In this document: positions 54,739-62,924 of the stretch, piece after piece | Position numbering within the stretch: the first letter of the stretch is position 1 | Layout of the letters: each line of letters begins with the position of its first letter | Assembly (NCBI RefSeq): GCF_019795295.1 | Contig: NZ_JAIMCG010000005.1 | Coordinates: 124,001-188,000 of the forward strand | Source: Cupriavidus sp. AU9028 | Lineage (GTDB): Bacteria; Pseudomonadota; Gammaproteobacteria; Burkholderiales; Burkholderiaceae | DNA: 64,000 bases | Direction: 5' to 3' | Program-made: the position numbers and the translations under genes | Notes under the pieces: generated by a model | Told to the model about the DNA's origin: nothing | Seen by the model: the letters and a program-made list of their open reading frames with translations, nothing else | Databases searched by the model: none

Positions 54739-55656
54739 CTATCGCTGCTCCAGCCGCGGCCACACCGCCTGCAGCTCCGTCTTGAGGAACGTCAGCAGGC
54801 AGCGGGTCGCCATGGTCTGGTAGCGGTTGGGCAGGGTCAGCATGTAAAGCCGGCTGCCGAACACGCTGATGCGGTAGTCGGTCAGCACCGGTGTCAGCAG
54901 ACCCGCCTGCAACTCGCGGGCGATCGCGTATAGCGGGAAGATGCCGATGCCGACATCTCCCAGTACCGCGTCCTTCAGAAAGGCGAAGTTCTCCGAACTG
55001 AGCGCGGGATCGAGCGATACCTGTTCGCGCTGCTCCTGCTGCCCGCGCGTGCCGAAGGCCTTCAGCTTCTGGCCCACCGGCGAGGCGCAGACGATCTTGT
55101 GGCTGCGCAGATCGCCCAGCGCGAGCGGCGCCGGATGGGCCGCCAGATAGGCGGGGGAGGCGCACACCACCCAGTCCACCACGCCGATCTCGGTGGCGAC
55201 CACGGAATCGGGCGGGGTCGAGATGATCCGCAGCGCGACTTCCACGTCTTCCGACACCAGGTTGTGCACCCGGTTGTCGAACACCACATCGAGGGTGATA
55301 TCGGGATAGCGGTGCTTGAACTGCACCAGCAACGGAGACAGCAGCGCATGTCCGAGGCCGGTCGGCACCGAGAGGCGGACATGCCCTTGCAGCGTGTTGC
55401 CCAGATTGCTGATCAGCGCATTGGCCGCCGCCACCTCCGCCAGAATATTGCGGCCGTGCTCGTACAGTCCCGCACCGACGGGAGTGGCTTCGACATGGCG
55501 CGTGGTCCGGCGCAGCAACTGCACGCCGAGTTCCTCCTCCAGCGCCTTGAGCCGGTAGCTGACGTTCGCCCGCGTCATGCGCAGCTTGCGCGCGGCGGCG
55601 GAAAGGTTGCCGGCGTCGACGATATCGACGAACAGGCGCAGGGCGTTCAGGTCCAT
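54739..55656 (-). CDS. LysR-family transcriptional regulator
   Basis: A 305-residue LTTR beginning MDLNALRLFVDIVDAGNLSAAARKLRMTRANVSYRLK, with VRLSVPTGLGHALLSPLLVQF as the start of the effector domain. It belongs to the CrgA/AaeR-like subgroup. ATG 55654-55656 is favoured: a longer frame would place a 9-bp-arm palindrome (55675-55696) inside the coding sequence. It is divergent from the acyl-CoA dehydrogenase gene, its likely target. Confidence 0.92.
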   Translation of the reverse strand: MDLNALRLFVDIVDAGNLSAAARKLRMTRANVSYRLKALEEELGVQLLRRTTRHVEATPVGAGLYEHGRNILAEVAAANALISNLGNTLQGHVRLSVPTGLGHALLSPLLVQFKHRYPDITLDVVFDNRVHNLVSEDVEVALRIISTPPDSVVATEIGVVDWVVCASPAYLAAHPAPLALGDLRSHKIVCASPVGQKLKAFGTRGQQEQREQVSLDPALSSENFAFLKDAVLGDVGIGIFPLYAIARELQAGLLTPVLTDYRISVFGSRLYMLTLPNRYQTMATRCLLTFLKTELQAVWPRLEQR

Positions 55657-55674
55657 GACGAGGCAAGCCGGGGA

Positions 55675-55696
55675 AATCCAGCCCGGCGGCTGGATT
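55675..55696. promoter_or_regulatory. Perfect palindrome before the LysR gene
   Basis: AATCCAGCC-CGGC-GGCTGGATT has perfect 9-bp arms, 19 bp before the LysR start and about 155 bp before the divergent acyl-CoA dehydrogenase. It is probably the LysR binding site or part of it. Confidence 0.55.
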
Positions 55697-55850
55697 GTCA
55701 AGTGAGACTGGCGATTCTGTCCAAGAAACGGTGGATTGTCAAAATCCTTGGTCGGCGTACCATGACGGCCAATCGCCGGCGCGTTCGCGCTTTCAGTAGT
55801 GCGGCATCCTGCGCCCGGCTTCCGGCTACCGCATCCCGACGGAGATAGTG

Positions 55851-57011
55851 ATGACCCTCGATACCGAATCCTTCTCGCTGCTGCGCGCTTCCCTGCAGCG
55901 CTTCATCGACGAGCGCCTGAAGCCGGCCGAAGATATCCTCGAGGAGACCGACGACGTCCCCGCCGACATCGTGTCCGACATGAAGGACATGGGCCTGTTC
56001 GGCATCTCGATTCCCGAGAATTACGGCGGCATCGGCCTGTCGATGTCGCAGGAATGCGATGTGGTGTACGACCTGGGCCATACCGCGCTGGCGTTCCGCT
56101 CGGTCTTTGGCACCAACGTCGGCATCGGTTCGCAGGGCATCCTGATGGATGGCACCGAGGAACAGAAGCAGGCCTATCTGCCGCGCATCGCCAGCGGCGA
56201 ACTGATCATCTCGTTCGCGCTGACCGAGCCGAATGCCGGTTCGGACGCGGCGTCGCTGCAGACCAAGGCCGAGCTCGATGGCGATCACTACGTCATCAAC
56301 GGCACCAAGCGCTTCATCACCAACGCCCCGCGCGCCGGCGCCTTCACGCTGATGGCCCGTACCGGCGGTCCGGGCGCGTCCGGCATCTCCGCCTTCATCA
56401 TCCCGGCCGATACGCCGGGCATCTCGCTGGGCAAGCCGGACAAGAAGATGGGCCAGCGCGGCACCAAGACCTGCGACGTGGTGCTGGACAACGTGCGCGT
56501 GCCGGCGGCGAACATCATCGGCGGGGTGCCGGGCGTCGGCTTCAAGACCGCAATGAAGGTGCTGGACCGCGGCCGTCTGCACCTGTCGGCGCTGGCTTGC
56601 GGCATGGCCCATCGCCTGCTGACCGACGCGGTCGAGTATGCAAAGGACCGCAAGCAGTTCGGCCGCCCCATCGGCGAATTCCAGCTGATCCAGGGCATGC
56701 TGGCCGACAGCCAGGCGGAACTGTACGCAGGCCTGTCGATGGTGCGCGATTGCGCGCAGCGCTACGATGCGAAGGGCGGCGCCGGCAAGACCGATCCGGA
56801 AGTCAGCATGCTGGCTTCGTGCACCAAGATGTTCTGTACCGAGATGGTGGGCCGTGTCGCCGACCGCGCGGTGCAGATCCATGGCGGCGCCGGCTATATT
56901 TCCGAGTACAAGGCCGAGCGCTTCTACCGTGACGTGCGTCTGCTGCGCCTGTACGAGGGCACCACGCAGATCCAGCAGATGATCATCGCCAAGCACCTGC
57001 TGCGGGATTGA
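55851..57011 (+). CDS. Acyl-CoA dehydrogenase
   Basis: A 386-residue FAD-dependent dehydrogenase. ALTEPNAGSDAASLQTKA (FAD-binding) and the C-terminal GGAGYISEYKAERFYRDVRLLRLYEGTTQIQQMII, with the catalytic Glu in YEGTTQIQ, are intact. It oxidises an acyl-CoA to the 2-enoyl-CoA. The ATG at 55851 lies seven bases after GGAG; a GTG directly before it (55848) is less likely. It is divergent from the LysR gene. Confidence 0.93.
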   Translation: MTLDTESFSLLRASLQRFIDERLKPAEDILEETDDVPADIVSDMKDMGLFGISIPENYGGIGLSMSQECDVVYDLGHTALAFRSVFGTNVGIGSQGILMDGTEEQKQAYLPRIASGELIISFALTEPNAGSDAASLQTKAELDGDHYVINGTKRFITNAPRAGAFTLMARTGGPGASGISAFIIPADTPGISLGKPDKKMGQRGTKTCDVVLDNVRVPAANIIGGVPGVGFKTAMKVLDRGRLHLSALACGMAHRLLTDAVEYAKDRKQFGRPIGEFQLIQGMLADSQAELYAGLSMVRDCAQRYDAKGGAGKTDPEVSMLASCTKMFCTEMVGRVADRAVQIHGGAGYISEYKAERFYRDVRLLRLYEGTTQIQQMIIAKHLLRD

Positions 57012-57123
57012 TTGGCGCTGAGGTGCGCCGGTTCATCGCGTTACCGCCAATTATCCGCCGTGGGTATGGTGATACCGACCGAGGATAATTTGGTGTAATC
57101 GGTCCAGCGCACCGGCTGGAAGC

Positions 57124-57633
57124 CTAACCCAGACGCCGGCGAGAAGACGCCACAGGCGGCAAGCCCTGCTCGACAGTCGAGTAGTCCGACTCGCCCGTCC
57201 TCGGCGTCGCGCTTGCGAGTTGCCGCTGCATCCTGCTGAGGCAGCAGATCATCATGCCGCGCTCTTCGAGGCTCAGGGGCGCGAGCCAGACCGATTGCAG
57301 TGCCTTGATTGCCTGCGCCAGCCGCTCCAGCCGCCGCACGGCGCCTGCTCGAAGGATGGGTAGGCCATCCCGCGCGGGACGCGCTTCCAGCCATCCCCGC
57401 TCCACCAGGCTACAGACCGCCTCTTCGTATCGGCCGTTCTCCAGCACCGGCGGGTCGGGCGGTTCAACCGAAGCAGCCGCGCCTCGATGCGCGTGCAGGT
57501 ATCGCAGCAGGCGCCACTCCATGGCGGAAATGCCGGATTGCGCGAGGATGCGGTCTACCGCTGCTTGCCAGCCTGCCAGGCTCTGCTGCAGGCAACAGAG
57601 CAAGGGCTCCTTTACCTCGAACCAATCCGACAT
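57124..57633 (-). CDS. MarR-like winged-helix protein
   Basis: A 169-residue protein. A helical N-terminus (EPLLCCLQQSLAGWQAAVDRIL) leads into a MarR-like winged helix: GISAMEWRLLRYLHAHRGAA, then YEEAVCSLVERGWLEARPARDGLPILRAG, matching the recognition helix and wing positions loosely. The ATG at 57631-57633 was chosen as it starts the globular part. MarR proteins are dimeric repressors of small aromatic responses; the target here is unknown. The C-terminal 30 residues appear disordered. Confidence 0.6.
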   Translation of the reverse strand: MSDWFEVKEPLLCCLQQSLAGWQAAVDRILAQSGISAMEWRLLRYLHAHRGAAASVEPPDPPVLENGRYEEAVCSLVERGWLEARPARDGLPILRAGAVRRLERLAQAIKALQSVWLAPLSLEERGMMICCLSRMQRQLASATPRTGESDYSTVEQGLPPVASSRRRLG

Positions 57634-57941
57634 GGGTGACCGGGTCTCCGATGATCGACAGCTGGTTGGTGCGGCGGGGACGCCTGGGCGCCTCGCCCGG
57701 ATCGCCAAAGCGGCAACGCAGCGAGCCAGGCACCGGGCGACGTGGGGAGCGCGGCAAGGCCGTTGCGGCGGTTGGCTTCGGGGCGCGCGTTGGGGTAACC
57801 CTGTTGAGGTACCTGCGATGCTGCGGCAGCCCCCCGGGCCCTTCTTTCGCAAAGCGGCGGGAATTATCGGGCGACCGGTGCGGCGTCAGTGTCGATTCAG
57901 TGCGCCGCTTTCCTGTTGCTGAGCTTGTCTCGGTGGCCCCT
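57634..57941. other. Intergenic region
   Basis: 308 bp on the leftward side of the SOS-boxed gene. Several open frames run through it but none has a plausible start or composition. Nothing further recognised. Confidence 0.4.
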
Positions 57942-58313
57942 TCAGGACCAGACCGAGTCCACATGGCGGATCAGGTGGCCGGCAAGCACGTAGTCGCCGA
58001 GCCGGCTGGCCTTCGCCTCCAGCGCCTGCAGTTCGCTGTCGGGCAGGTCCTTGAGGTCGAACAGGCAATACAGATTGCGTTGCCGGTAGGTGAGCTTGGG
58101 ACGGGCAAGACCGGCGGCAAGCGCCTGCGGGCAGCGCACCGCGATGCTCTCCTGCCCCCGGTACTGCACCCGGATGCCGCGCTTCTCGCCCAGCCTTCCC
58201 AGTTCCACCGCGTCCTGCCATCCGGACTCGTAGTCCAGTTGGAGTGTCAGCGGTTTGGTGCCGGCGAGCAGGCGCAACGCTTCGGTTCGGCTAGCGGCTC
58301 TGGCGTTTGACAT
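57942..58313 (-). CDS. Unrecognised protein behind a LexA box
   Basis: A 123-residue protein I do not recognise. It is soluble, rich in Leu, Arg and Ala, with no Cys except one pair (C61, C83), and looks mixed alpha/beta: a central YRQRNLYCLFDLKDLPD stretch and a helical C-terminus. A strong GGGAGGAC ribosome site precedes the ATG at 58311-58313. A textbook LexA box lies only 18-37 bp upstream, so expression should rise on DNA damage. No neighbouring gene is co-directional and close enough to be an operon partner. A DNA repair, cell-division or toxin role is conceivable, but nothing in the sequence shows it. Confidence 0.75.
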   Translation of the reverse strand: MSNARAASRTEALRLLAGTKPLTLQLDYESGWQDAVELGRLGEKRGIRVQYRGQESIAVRCPQALAAGLARPKLTYRQRNLYCLFDLKDLPDSELQALEAKASRLGDYVLAGHLIRHVDSVWS

Positions 58314-58330
58314 GCGTCCTCCCTGACGAA

Positions 58331-58350
58331 TACTGTATGAATATACAGTT
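58331..58350. promoter_or_regulatory. LexA (SOS) box
   Basis: TACTGTATGAATATACAGTT contains CTGT-N8-ACAG, the LexA consensus of gamma- and betaproteobacteria, with matching outer bases (TACTGT...ACAGTT). It ends 18 bp before the start of the leftward gene, in the place expected to block its promoter. Confidence 0.8.
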
Positions 58351-58435
58351 CAAACCGGGAATCGGCAAGGCGCATTTGCGGGCTCTCCAACATTGACAAC
58401 CGCTCGGCCGTCGCCTAGAACGTCGTAAACATAAA

Positions 58436-58451
58436 TCTACAGTTTTGTAGA
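58436..58451. promoter_or_regulatory. GntR-type palindrome TCTACA-GTTT-TGTAGA
   Basis: Perfect 6-bp arms about 220 bp before the NCS1 transporter. TTGTAGACAA on the right arm matches the TNGTNNNACNA-type pattern of FadR-subfamily GntR regulators, such as the one coded at 61652. Confidence 0.5.
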
Positions 58452-58669
58452 CAATCCTGAAGACAAGACAACAGCATTAGTCGGATCAGAGCGCCCACAA
58501 GACGCCACCGAGCAACTGCAGTGCGACAGCCGCGGCCGGGATCGTCGTCGTGGCGCCGAAGTCTTGTGTCGGCGCCCGGGCGGGTGCGGGGCGGTCGCGT
58601 CTGTACGACGTGCCGTGGTAGCCGTCCCGGCTGGCCTTCCTTCGGCACCCACCGAGAGGAGACACGACG

Positions 58670-60190
58670 ATGATGCCTGCAAGCGCCCCTGCCGCGGCCG
58701 ACGAGCTGGTCGGCACCCACCCGCACGACAATGCCCTGATCAAGCCGGGCTACCACGAACGGCTGACCAACGAGGACCTGGCGCCGCTACGGCGACAGAC
58801 CTGGAGCAGCTACAACATCTTCGCCTTCTGGATGTCCGACGTGCACAGCGTGGGGGGCTATATCACCGCCGGCAGCCTGTTTGCGCTCGGCCTGTCCAGT
58901 TGGCAGGTGCTGGTGTCGCTGCTGGTGGGCATCGTCATCGTGCAGTTCTTCTGCAATCTGGTCGCCAAGCCGAGCCAGCTGACCGGCACGCCGTACCCGG
59001 TGATCTGCCGCGCCTCGTTCGGTGTCCTGGGCGCCAATATTCCCGCCGTGATCCGTGGACTGATCGCGGTGGCCTGGTATGGCATCCAGACCTATCTGGC
59101 CTCGCACGCCTTCCTGGTGCTGGCCCTGCACTTCTTTCCCTCGCTCGCCCCCTACGCCGATGTCGCCCAGCATGGCTTTGCCGGCCTGTCGACGCTGGGC
59201 TGGGCGGCCTTCATGACGCTGTGGTTCCTGCAGGCGCTGGTGTTCTGGACGGGCATGGAGAGCATTCGCCGATTCATCGATTGGGCGGGACCGGCGGTGT
59301 ATGTGGTGATGATCGCGCTGGCGATCTGGCTGGTGAACCGCGCGGGGTGGGAAAACATCAACCTGACGCTGGCCTCGATCAAGTACGAGGGCTGGGAAGC
59401 GGTTCCCGTGATGCTCGGCGCGATCGCCCTGGTGGTGTCGTACTTCTCCGGACCGATGCTGAACTTCGGCGACTTCTCGCGCTATGCGCGCGATTTCGGC
59501 TCGGTCAGGCGCGGCAACTTCTGGGGCCTGCCGATCAACTTCCTGGGCTTCTCGCTGCTGACCGTGATCACCACGGCGGCGACGCTGCCGGTGTTCGGCC
59601 GGCTCATCACGGACCCCGTGGAAACGGTGGGGCAGATCGACAGCACCTTCGCCATGGTGCTGGGGGCCTTCACCTTCATGGTCGCGACCATCGGCATCAA
59701 TATCGTCGCCAACTTCGTCTCGCCGGCGTTCGACTTCTCCAACGTCGCGCCGCGCCATATCAGCTGGCGCGCGGGCGGCATGATCGCGGCGGTGGGGTCG
59801 ATCTTCATCACACCCTGGAATCTGTACAACAACCCGCAGGTCATCCACTACACGCTCGATGTGCTCGGCGCGTTCATCGGCCCGCTGTTCGGCATCCTGA
59901 TCTCCGACTACTACCTGGTGCGCCGGCAGCGCATCGTGGTGGACGACCTTTACACGATGGATGGACGCGGCACCTACTGGTACCGCAATGGCTACAACCG
60001 TGCCGCCATCTTCACCATGATTCCCGCCGCGGCGATCCCCGTGCTGTGCGTCGTCGTGCCGGCGCTGCAGGGGCTGGCGAACTTCAGCTGGTTCATCGGC
60101 ATGGGCATCGCGCTGGTGCTCTATCGCATCCTGGCGCCGCGCATGATGCCGGCGCATATGACGGCGGCATTGCGAACGGGCACCGCCTGA
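58670..60190 (+). CDS. NCS1-family nucleobase/hydantoin/allantoin transporter
   Basis: A 506-residue secondary transporter with about twelve membrane helices. It opens with the cytosolic NEDLAPLRRQTWSSYNIFAFW and has GTPYPVICRASFGVLGANIPA and GGMIAAVGSIFITPWNLYNNP, blocks shared with Mhp1 and PucI. NCS1 proteins import nucleobases, hydantoins or allantoin with Na or protons. It starts with ATGATG (58670/58673) behind GAGGAG. The racemase gene follows after 59 bp, which points to a hydantoin- or allantoin-like substrate. Confidence 0.92.
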   Translation: MMPASAPAAADELVGTHPHDNALIKPGYHERLTNEDLAPLRRQTWSSYNIFAFWMSDVHSVGGYITAGSLFALGLSSWQVLVSLLVGIVIVQFFCNLVAKPSQLTGTPYPVICRASFGVLGANIPAVIRGLIAVAWYGIQTYLASHAFLVLALHFFPSLAPYADVAQHGFAGLSTLGWAAFMTLWFLQALVFWTGMESIRRFIDWAGPAVYVVMIALAIWLVNRAGWENINLTLASIKYEGWEAVPVMLGAIALVVSYFSGPMLNFGDFSRYARDFGSVRRGNFWGLPINFLGFSLLTVITTAATLPVFGRLITDPVETVGQIDSTFAMVLGAFTFMVATIGINIVANFVSPAFDFSNVAPRHISWRAGGMIAAVGSIFITPWNLYNNPQVIHYTLDVLGAFIGPLFGILISDYYLVRRQRIVVDDLYTMDGRGTYWYRNGYNRAAIFTMIPAAAIPVLCVVVPALQGLANFSWFIGMGIALVLYRILAPRMMPAHMTAALRTGTA

Positions 60191-60249
60191 CGTTTTCTAC
60201 AATGCGCGGCCATCCCGGCCGCGCCGACTACCCCGGCAGGAACGAGCGG

Positions 60250-61005
60250 ATGAAGCTGAAGATCATCAACCCCAACACCACCGAAGGCATGACGGCGAAG
60301 ATCGGCGCCTGCGCCCGCGCGGTGGCAGCCCGCGATACCGAGATCGTGGCCGTCAGTCCGCAGATGGGGCCGGCCTCGATCGAGAGCTACTACGACGAGG
60401 CGCTGAGCGTGCCGGGATTGCTGCAGGAGGTGCGTCGCGGTGAGGACGAGGGTGTCGACGCCTACGTCATCGCCTGCTTCGGCGATCCCGGACTGTACGC
60501 GGCGCGCGAGCTGGCGCGCGGCCCCGTGCTGGGAATAGCGGAAGCGGCGATGCATATGGCGAGCCTGATCGGCACCGGGTTCAGCGTGGTGACCACGCTG
60601 GAGCGGACCTGCAACATGGCCTGGCATCTGGCCGAGCGATACGGCATGACCCGCTTCTGCCGCAACGTGCGCGCCAGCGATCTGCCGGTGCTCGATCTGG
60701 ACAAGCCGGGCTCCGACGCCAGGCGAATCATTACCGAAGAATGCCGCCGCGCGCTGGCGGAGGACCGCAGCGATTGCATCGTGCTCGGCTGCGCCGGCAT
60801 GGCGGATCTGTGCGATGAAATTGCCGATGCGATCCGGGCGGCGGTGATCGATGGCGTGGCCAGCGCCGTCAAGCTAGCCGAGGGCATGGTGGCGCTGCGG
60901 CTGCGCACCAGCAAACGCGGCGACTGGGCGCGGCCATTGCCGAAGCCGTACAGCGGCATGCTGGCGCCCTGGGCGCTTCGGCAGGAGGGCGACACCTCGA
61001 TGTAG
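60250..61005 (+). CDS. Aspartate/glutamate/hydantoin racemase family protein
   Basis: A 251-residue member of the family that includes hydantoin and allantoin racemases. It opens MKLKIINPNTTEGMTAKI, the HyuE-type signature, and has the first catalytic Cys in AYVIACFGDPGLYAAREL (Cys76) and the second in IVLGCAGMADLC (Cys181). It should interconvert stereoisomers of a cyclic ureide. ATG 60250 begins at the conserved N-terminus. The upstream NCS1 transporter supports a ureide substrate. Confidence 0.87.
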   Translation: MKLKIINPNTTEGMTAKIGACARAVAARDTEIVAVSPQMGPASIESYYDEALSVPGLLQEVRRGEDEGVDAYVIACFGDPGLYAARELARGPVLGIAEAAMHMASLIGTGFSVVTTLERTCNMAWHLAERYGMTRFCRNVRASDLPVLDLDKPGSDARRIITEECRRALAEDRSDCIVLGCAGMADLCDEIADAIRAAVIDGVASAVKLAEGMVALRLRTSKRGDWARPLPKPYSGMLAPWALRQEGDTSM

Positions 61006-61170
61006 TGCTTGCGCCCACCTGCACGGCTCTTGTCGGGTTGATTGTTCGGCTCACGCCAACAGTGAAAACCGCGAGGGGCGGTTTATCCGCAGGCCGGCGC
61101 TGATTAGAGTCTCTCCGGGACGGACGCCATGTCCATCCGTCCATTGCAACTCGCTTGAAAGGAGAGAACG

Positions 61171-61578
61171 ATGACCAAGCGCGATGTGGTATTTCCCGCC
61201 GGCAGGCAGGCGCTGTACGAGAAGAACCGCTATTCCGCGGCGGTACGGTCCAATGGACTGCTGTTTGTCTCCGGGCAGGTAGGAAGCCGGCCCGATGGTT
61301 CGCCCGAGCCGGAGCTGGAGGCGCAGGTCCGGCTGGCGTTCAAGAACCTGAACGCGACACTGGCAGCGGCCGGCTGCACCTTCGATGACGTGGTGGATGT
61401 GACGGTGTTCATCGTCGAGCCCGAGGCGCGCTTCGAGACCATCTGGAACGTGGTGTCGGAGTTCTGGGGCGACGCGCCGTATCCCAATGTCACGGCCGTC
61501 GGCGTGACGTGGTTGTACGGCTTCCAGTTCGAGATCAAGGTGATCGCGAAACTGCCGGAAGACAGCGCCGCGTCCTGA
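61171..61578 (+). CDS. RidA family protein
   Basis: A 135-residue Rid/YjgF/UK114 protein. Typical segments are NGLLFVSGQVG, AQVRLAFKNLNATLAAAGCTFDDVVDVTVFI and PYPNVTAVGVTWLYGFQFEIKVIAKLP. The Arg essential for enamine/imine deamination in RidA (usually before the terminal E-I-E) is not obvious: the matching place reads GVTWLYGFQFEIKV. It may therefore be another Rid subgroup such as those next to amidohydrolase or pyrimidine genes (compare RutC). GAAAGGAG precedes the ATG. Confidence 0.85.
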   Translation: MTKRDVVFPAGRQALYEKNRYSAAVRSNGLLFVSGQVGSRPDGSPEPELEAQVRLAFKNLNATLAAAGCTFDDVVDVTVFIVEPEARFETIWNVVSEFWGDAPYPNVTAVGVTWLYGFQFEIKVIAKLPEDSAAS

Positions 61579-61651
61579 GCCCCGCGTTCGGGGGGCGCAT
61601 CGCCATGGAGGTCAGGTGGGCAATTCCCGTCGAAGGTTCGCAGCAGGGCCC

Positions 61652-62530
61652 ATGCCCGATATGTCAGAATTTCATCGTCGATCCGAACGATGCCCTGACA
61701 TCGCGTTGCCAATGCCAGCCAGAAAACGTGGGACCGGTCAGCAAGCCGACGCCACCGCCACGTCCTCCAGCCCTGTACTTCACGATGCCGACGCCGGCGA
61801 TGGCGAAGGCGGGCGCGCAGCCAACGGCGGGGCCGCCAGTGCCCCCGACAATGCCGGCGAGGCGAGCGCGACCGAGGCGATCTACCTGCGCCTGCTGACC
61901 GCCATCATGGAGCACCGGCTGCTGGCCGGCACCAAGCTGGTCGAGGAGCGGCTATGCGAGGTGACAGGCGCGAGCCGGGCCCGGATTCGGCAGGTGTTCG
62001 CACGCCTGGCCCACGAAAAGCTGGTGACGCTGATACCGAACCGGGGTGCCTTTGTTGCCAGTCCCACGGTGGACGAGGCTCGGCAGGTGTTCCAGGCACG
62101 CCGGTTCGTCGAGCCGCAGCTGGTGGCGATTCTTGCCGAGACCATCACGCCGGCTCGCGTGCGTGCCCTGCAGCGGCATGCGCAGGAAGAAGACCGCGCC
62201 CGCTCGCGCGGCGACCGCGCGGCGGTGATCCGGCTGTCCGGCGAGTTTCATATCCTGCTGGCCGAGATGGCCGGCAACGCGATCCTGGAAAAGCTGGTGC
62301 GCGAGATGGTGTCGCTGACTTGCCTGATCATCACGCTGTATGACCGTCCCGGTACGCCCGCCTGCCCCGAGCACGAGCATCGGGACCTGATCGCCGCCAT
62401 CGCGCAGCGCGACGCCGCCCAGGCCAGCGAGCGCATGGCGGTGCATCTGCGGCATATCGAGGACTCGCTGGACCTGACGGTGCGCGGCGACAGCGTGCCG
62501 GACTTTCACAGCATCTTCGGCCGCAGCTAA
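61652..62530 (+). CDS. GntR-family (FCD-type) transcriptional regulator
   Basis: A 292-residue FadR-subfamily regulator. After a low-complexity N-terminus of about 60 residues, the winged helix covers about 63-130 (AIYLRLLTAIMEHRLLAGTKLVEERLCEVTGASRARIRQVFARL) and an FCD domain about 140-265. Candidate metal-binding residues are in LSGEFHILLAEM, CPEHEHRD and MAVHLRHIE. ATG 61652 was chosen; GTG 61616 and ATG 61661 are alternatives. It probably controls the NCS1-racemase-RidA genes upstream, via the palindrome at 58436, and perhaps the Bug gene downstream. Confidence 0.88.
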   Translation: MPDMSEFHRRSERCPDIALPMPARKRGTGQQADATATSSSPVLHDADAGDGEGGRAANGGAASAPDNAGEASATEAIYLRLLTAIMEHRLLAGTKLVEERLCEVTGASRARIRQVFARLAHEKLVTLIPNRGAFVASPTVDEARQVFQARRFVEPQLVAILAETITPARVRALQRHAQEEDRARSRGDRAAVIRLSGEFHILLAEMAGNAILEKLVREMVSLTCLIITLYDRPGTPACPEHEHRDLIAAIAQRDAAQASERMAVHLRHIEDSLDLTVRGDSVPDFHSIFGRS

Positions 62531-62560
62531 GAGACCCTGCAGGGAGCAAACGCCCGATGC

Positions 62561-62677
62561 CCTCTCCCCGGCCCTCTCCCGCAAACGGGAGAGGGGGAAA
62601 ACCGAGGGCCCTCGCACGACGCTATCGGTTCGCTCCCCTCTCCCGCCCCGGCGGGAGAGGGGTCGGGGGAGAGGGTA
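62561..62677. repeat. GAGAGGGG palindromic element
   Basis: Paired halves CCTCTCCCCGGCCCTCTCCC...GGGAGAGGGGG and TTCGCTCCCCTCTCCC...GGGAGAGGGGTCGGGGGAGAGG follow the GntR stop after 30 bp. The rest of the 394-bp gap up to 62924 holds no gene that I can see. Confidence 0.8.
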
Positions 62678-62924
62678 GCGGGGCGTCGATGTACCGCCGC
62701 GGCCTGAGCACCGCGGCGCTAGTGCGGGCGGCAGCCCCCCGGCAAGACTGACACGGCCCGGCGCCACGGGCCTGCCGTGGCGAGCGCCCAGACAACAAAA
62801 TCTCTTTGGTTTATCGATCCGGGAAGCGCATTTTTCTTTGGGCTGCGTCTCGCCACAATGGCGTGGCGTGGCCCGACCGCACACGGGAGGGCCGCGCTAC
62901 CCATAACGATAGCGAGGAGACGAC

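Larger units (their letters stand above)
58314..58669. other. Divergent regulatory region with LexA box and GntR-type palindrome
   Basis: 356 bp between the SOS-boxed gene and the NCS1 transporter. Apart from the two sites annotated separately (58331-58350, 58436-58451), I see no gene. Confidence 0.5.
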
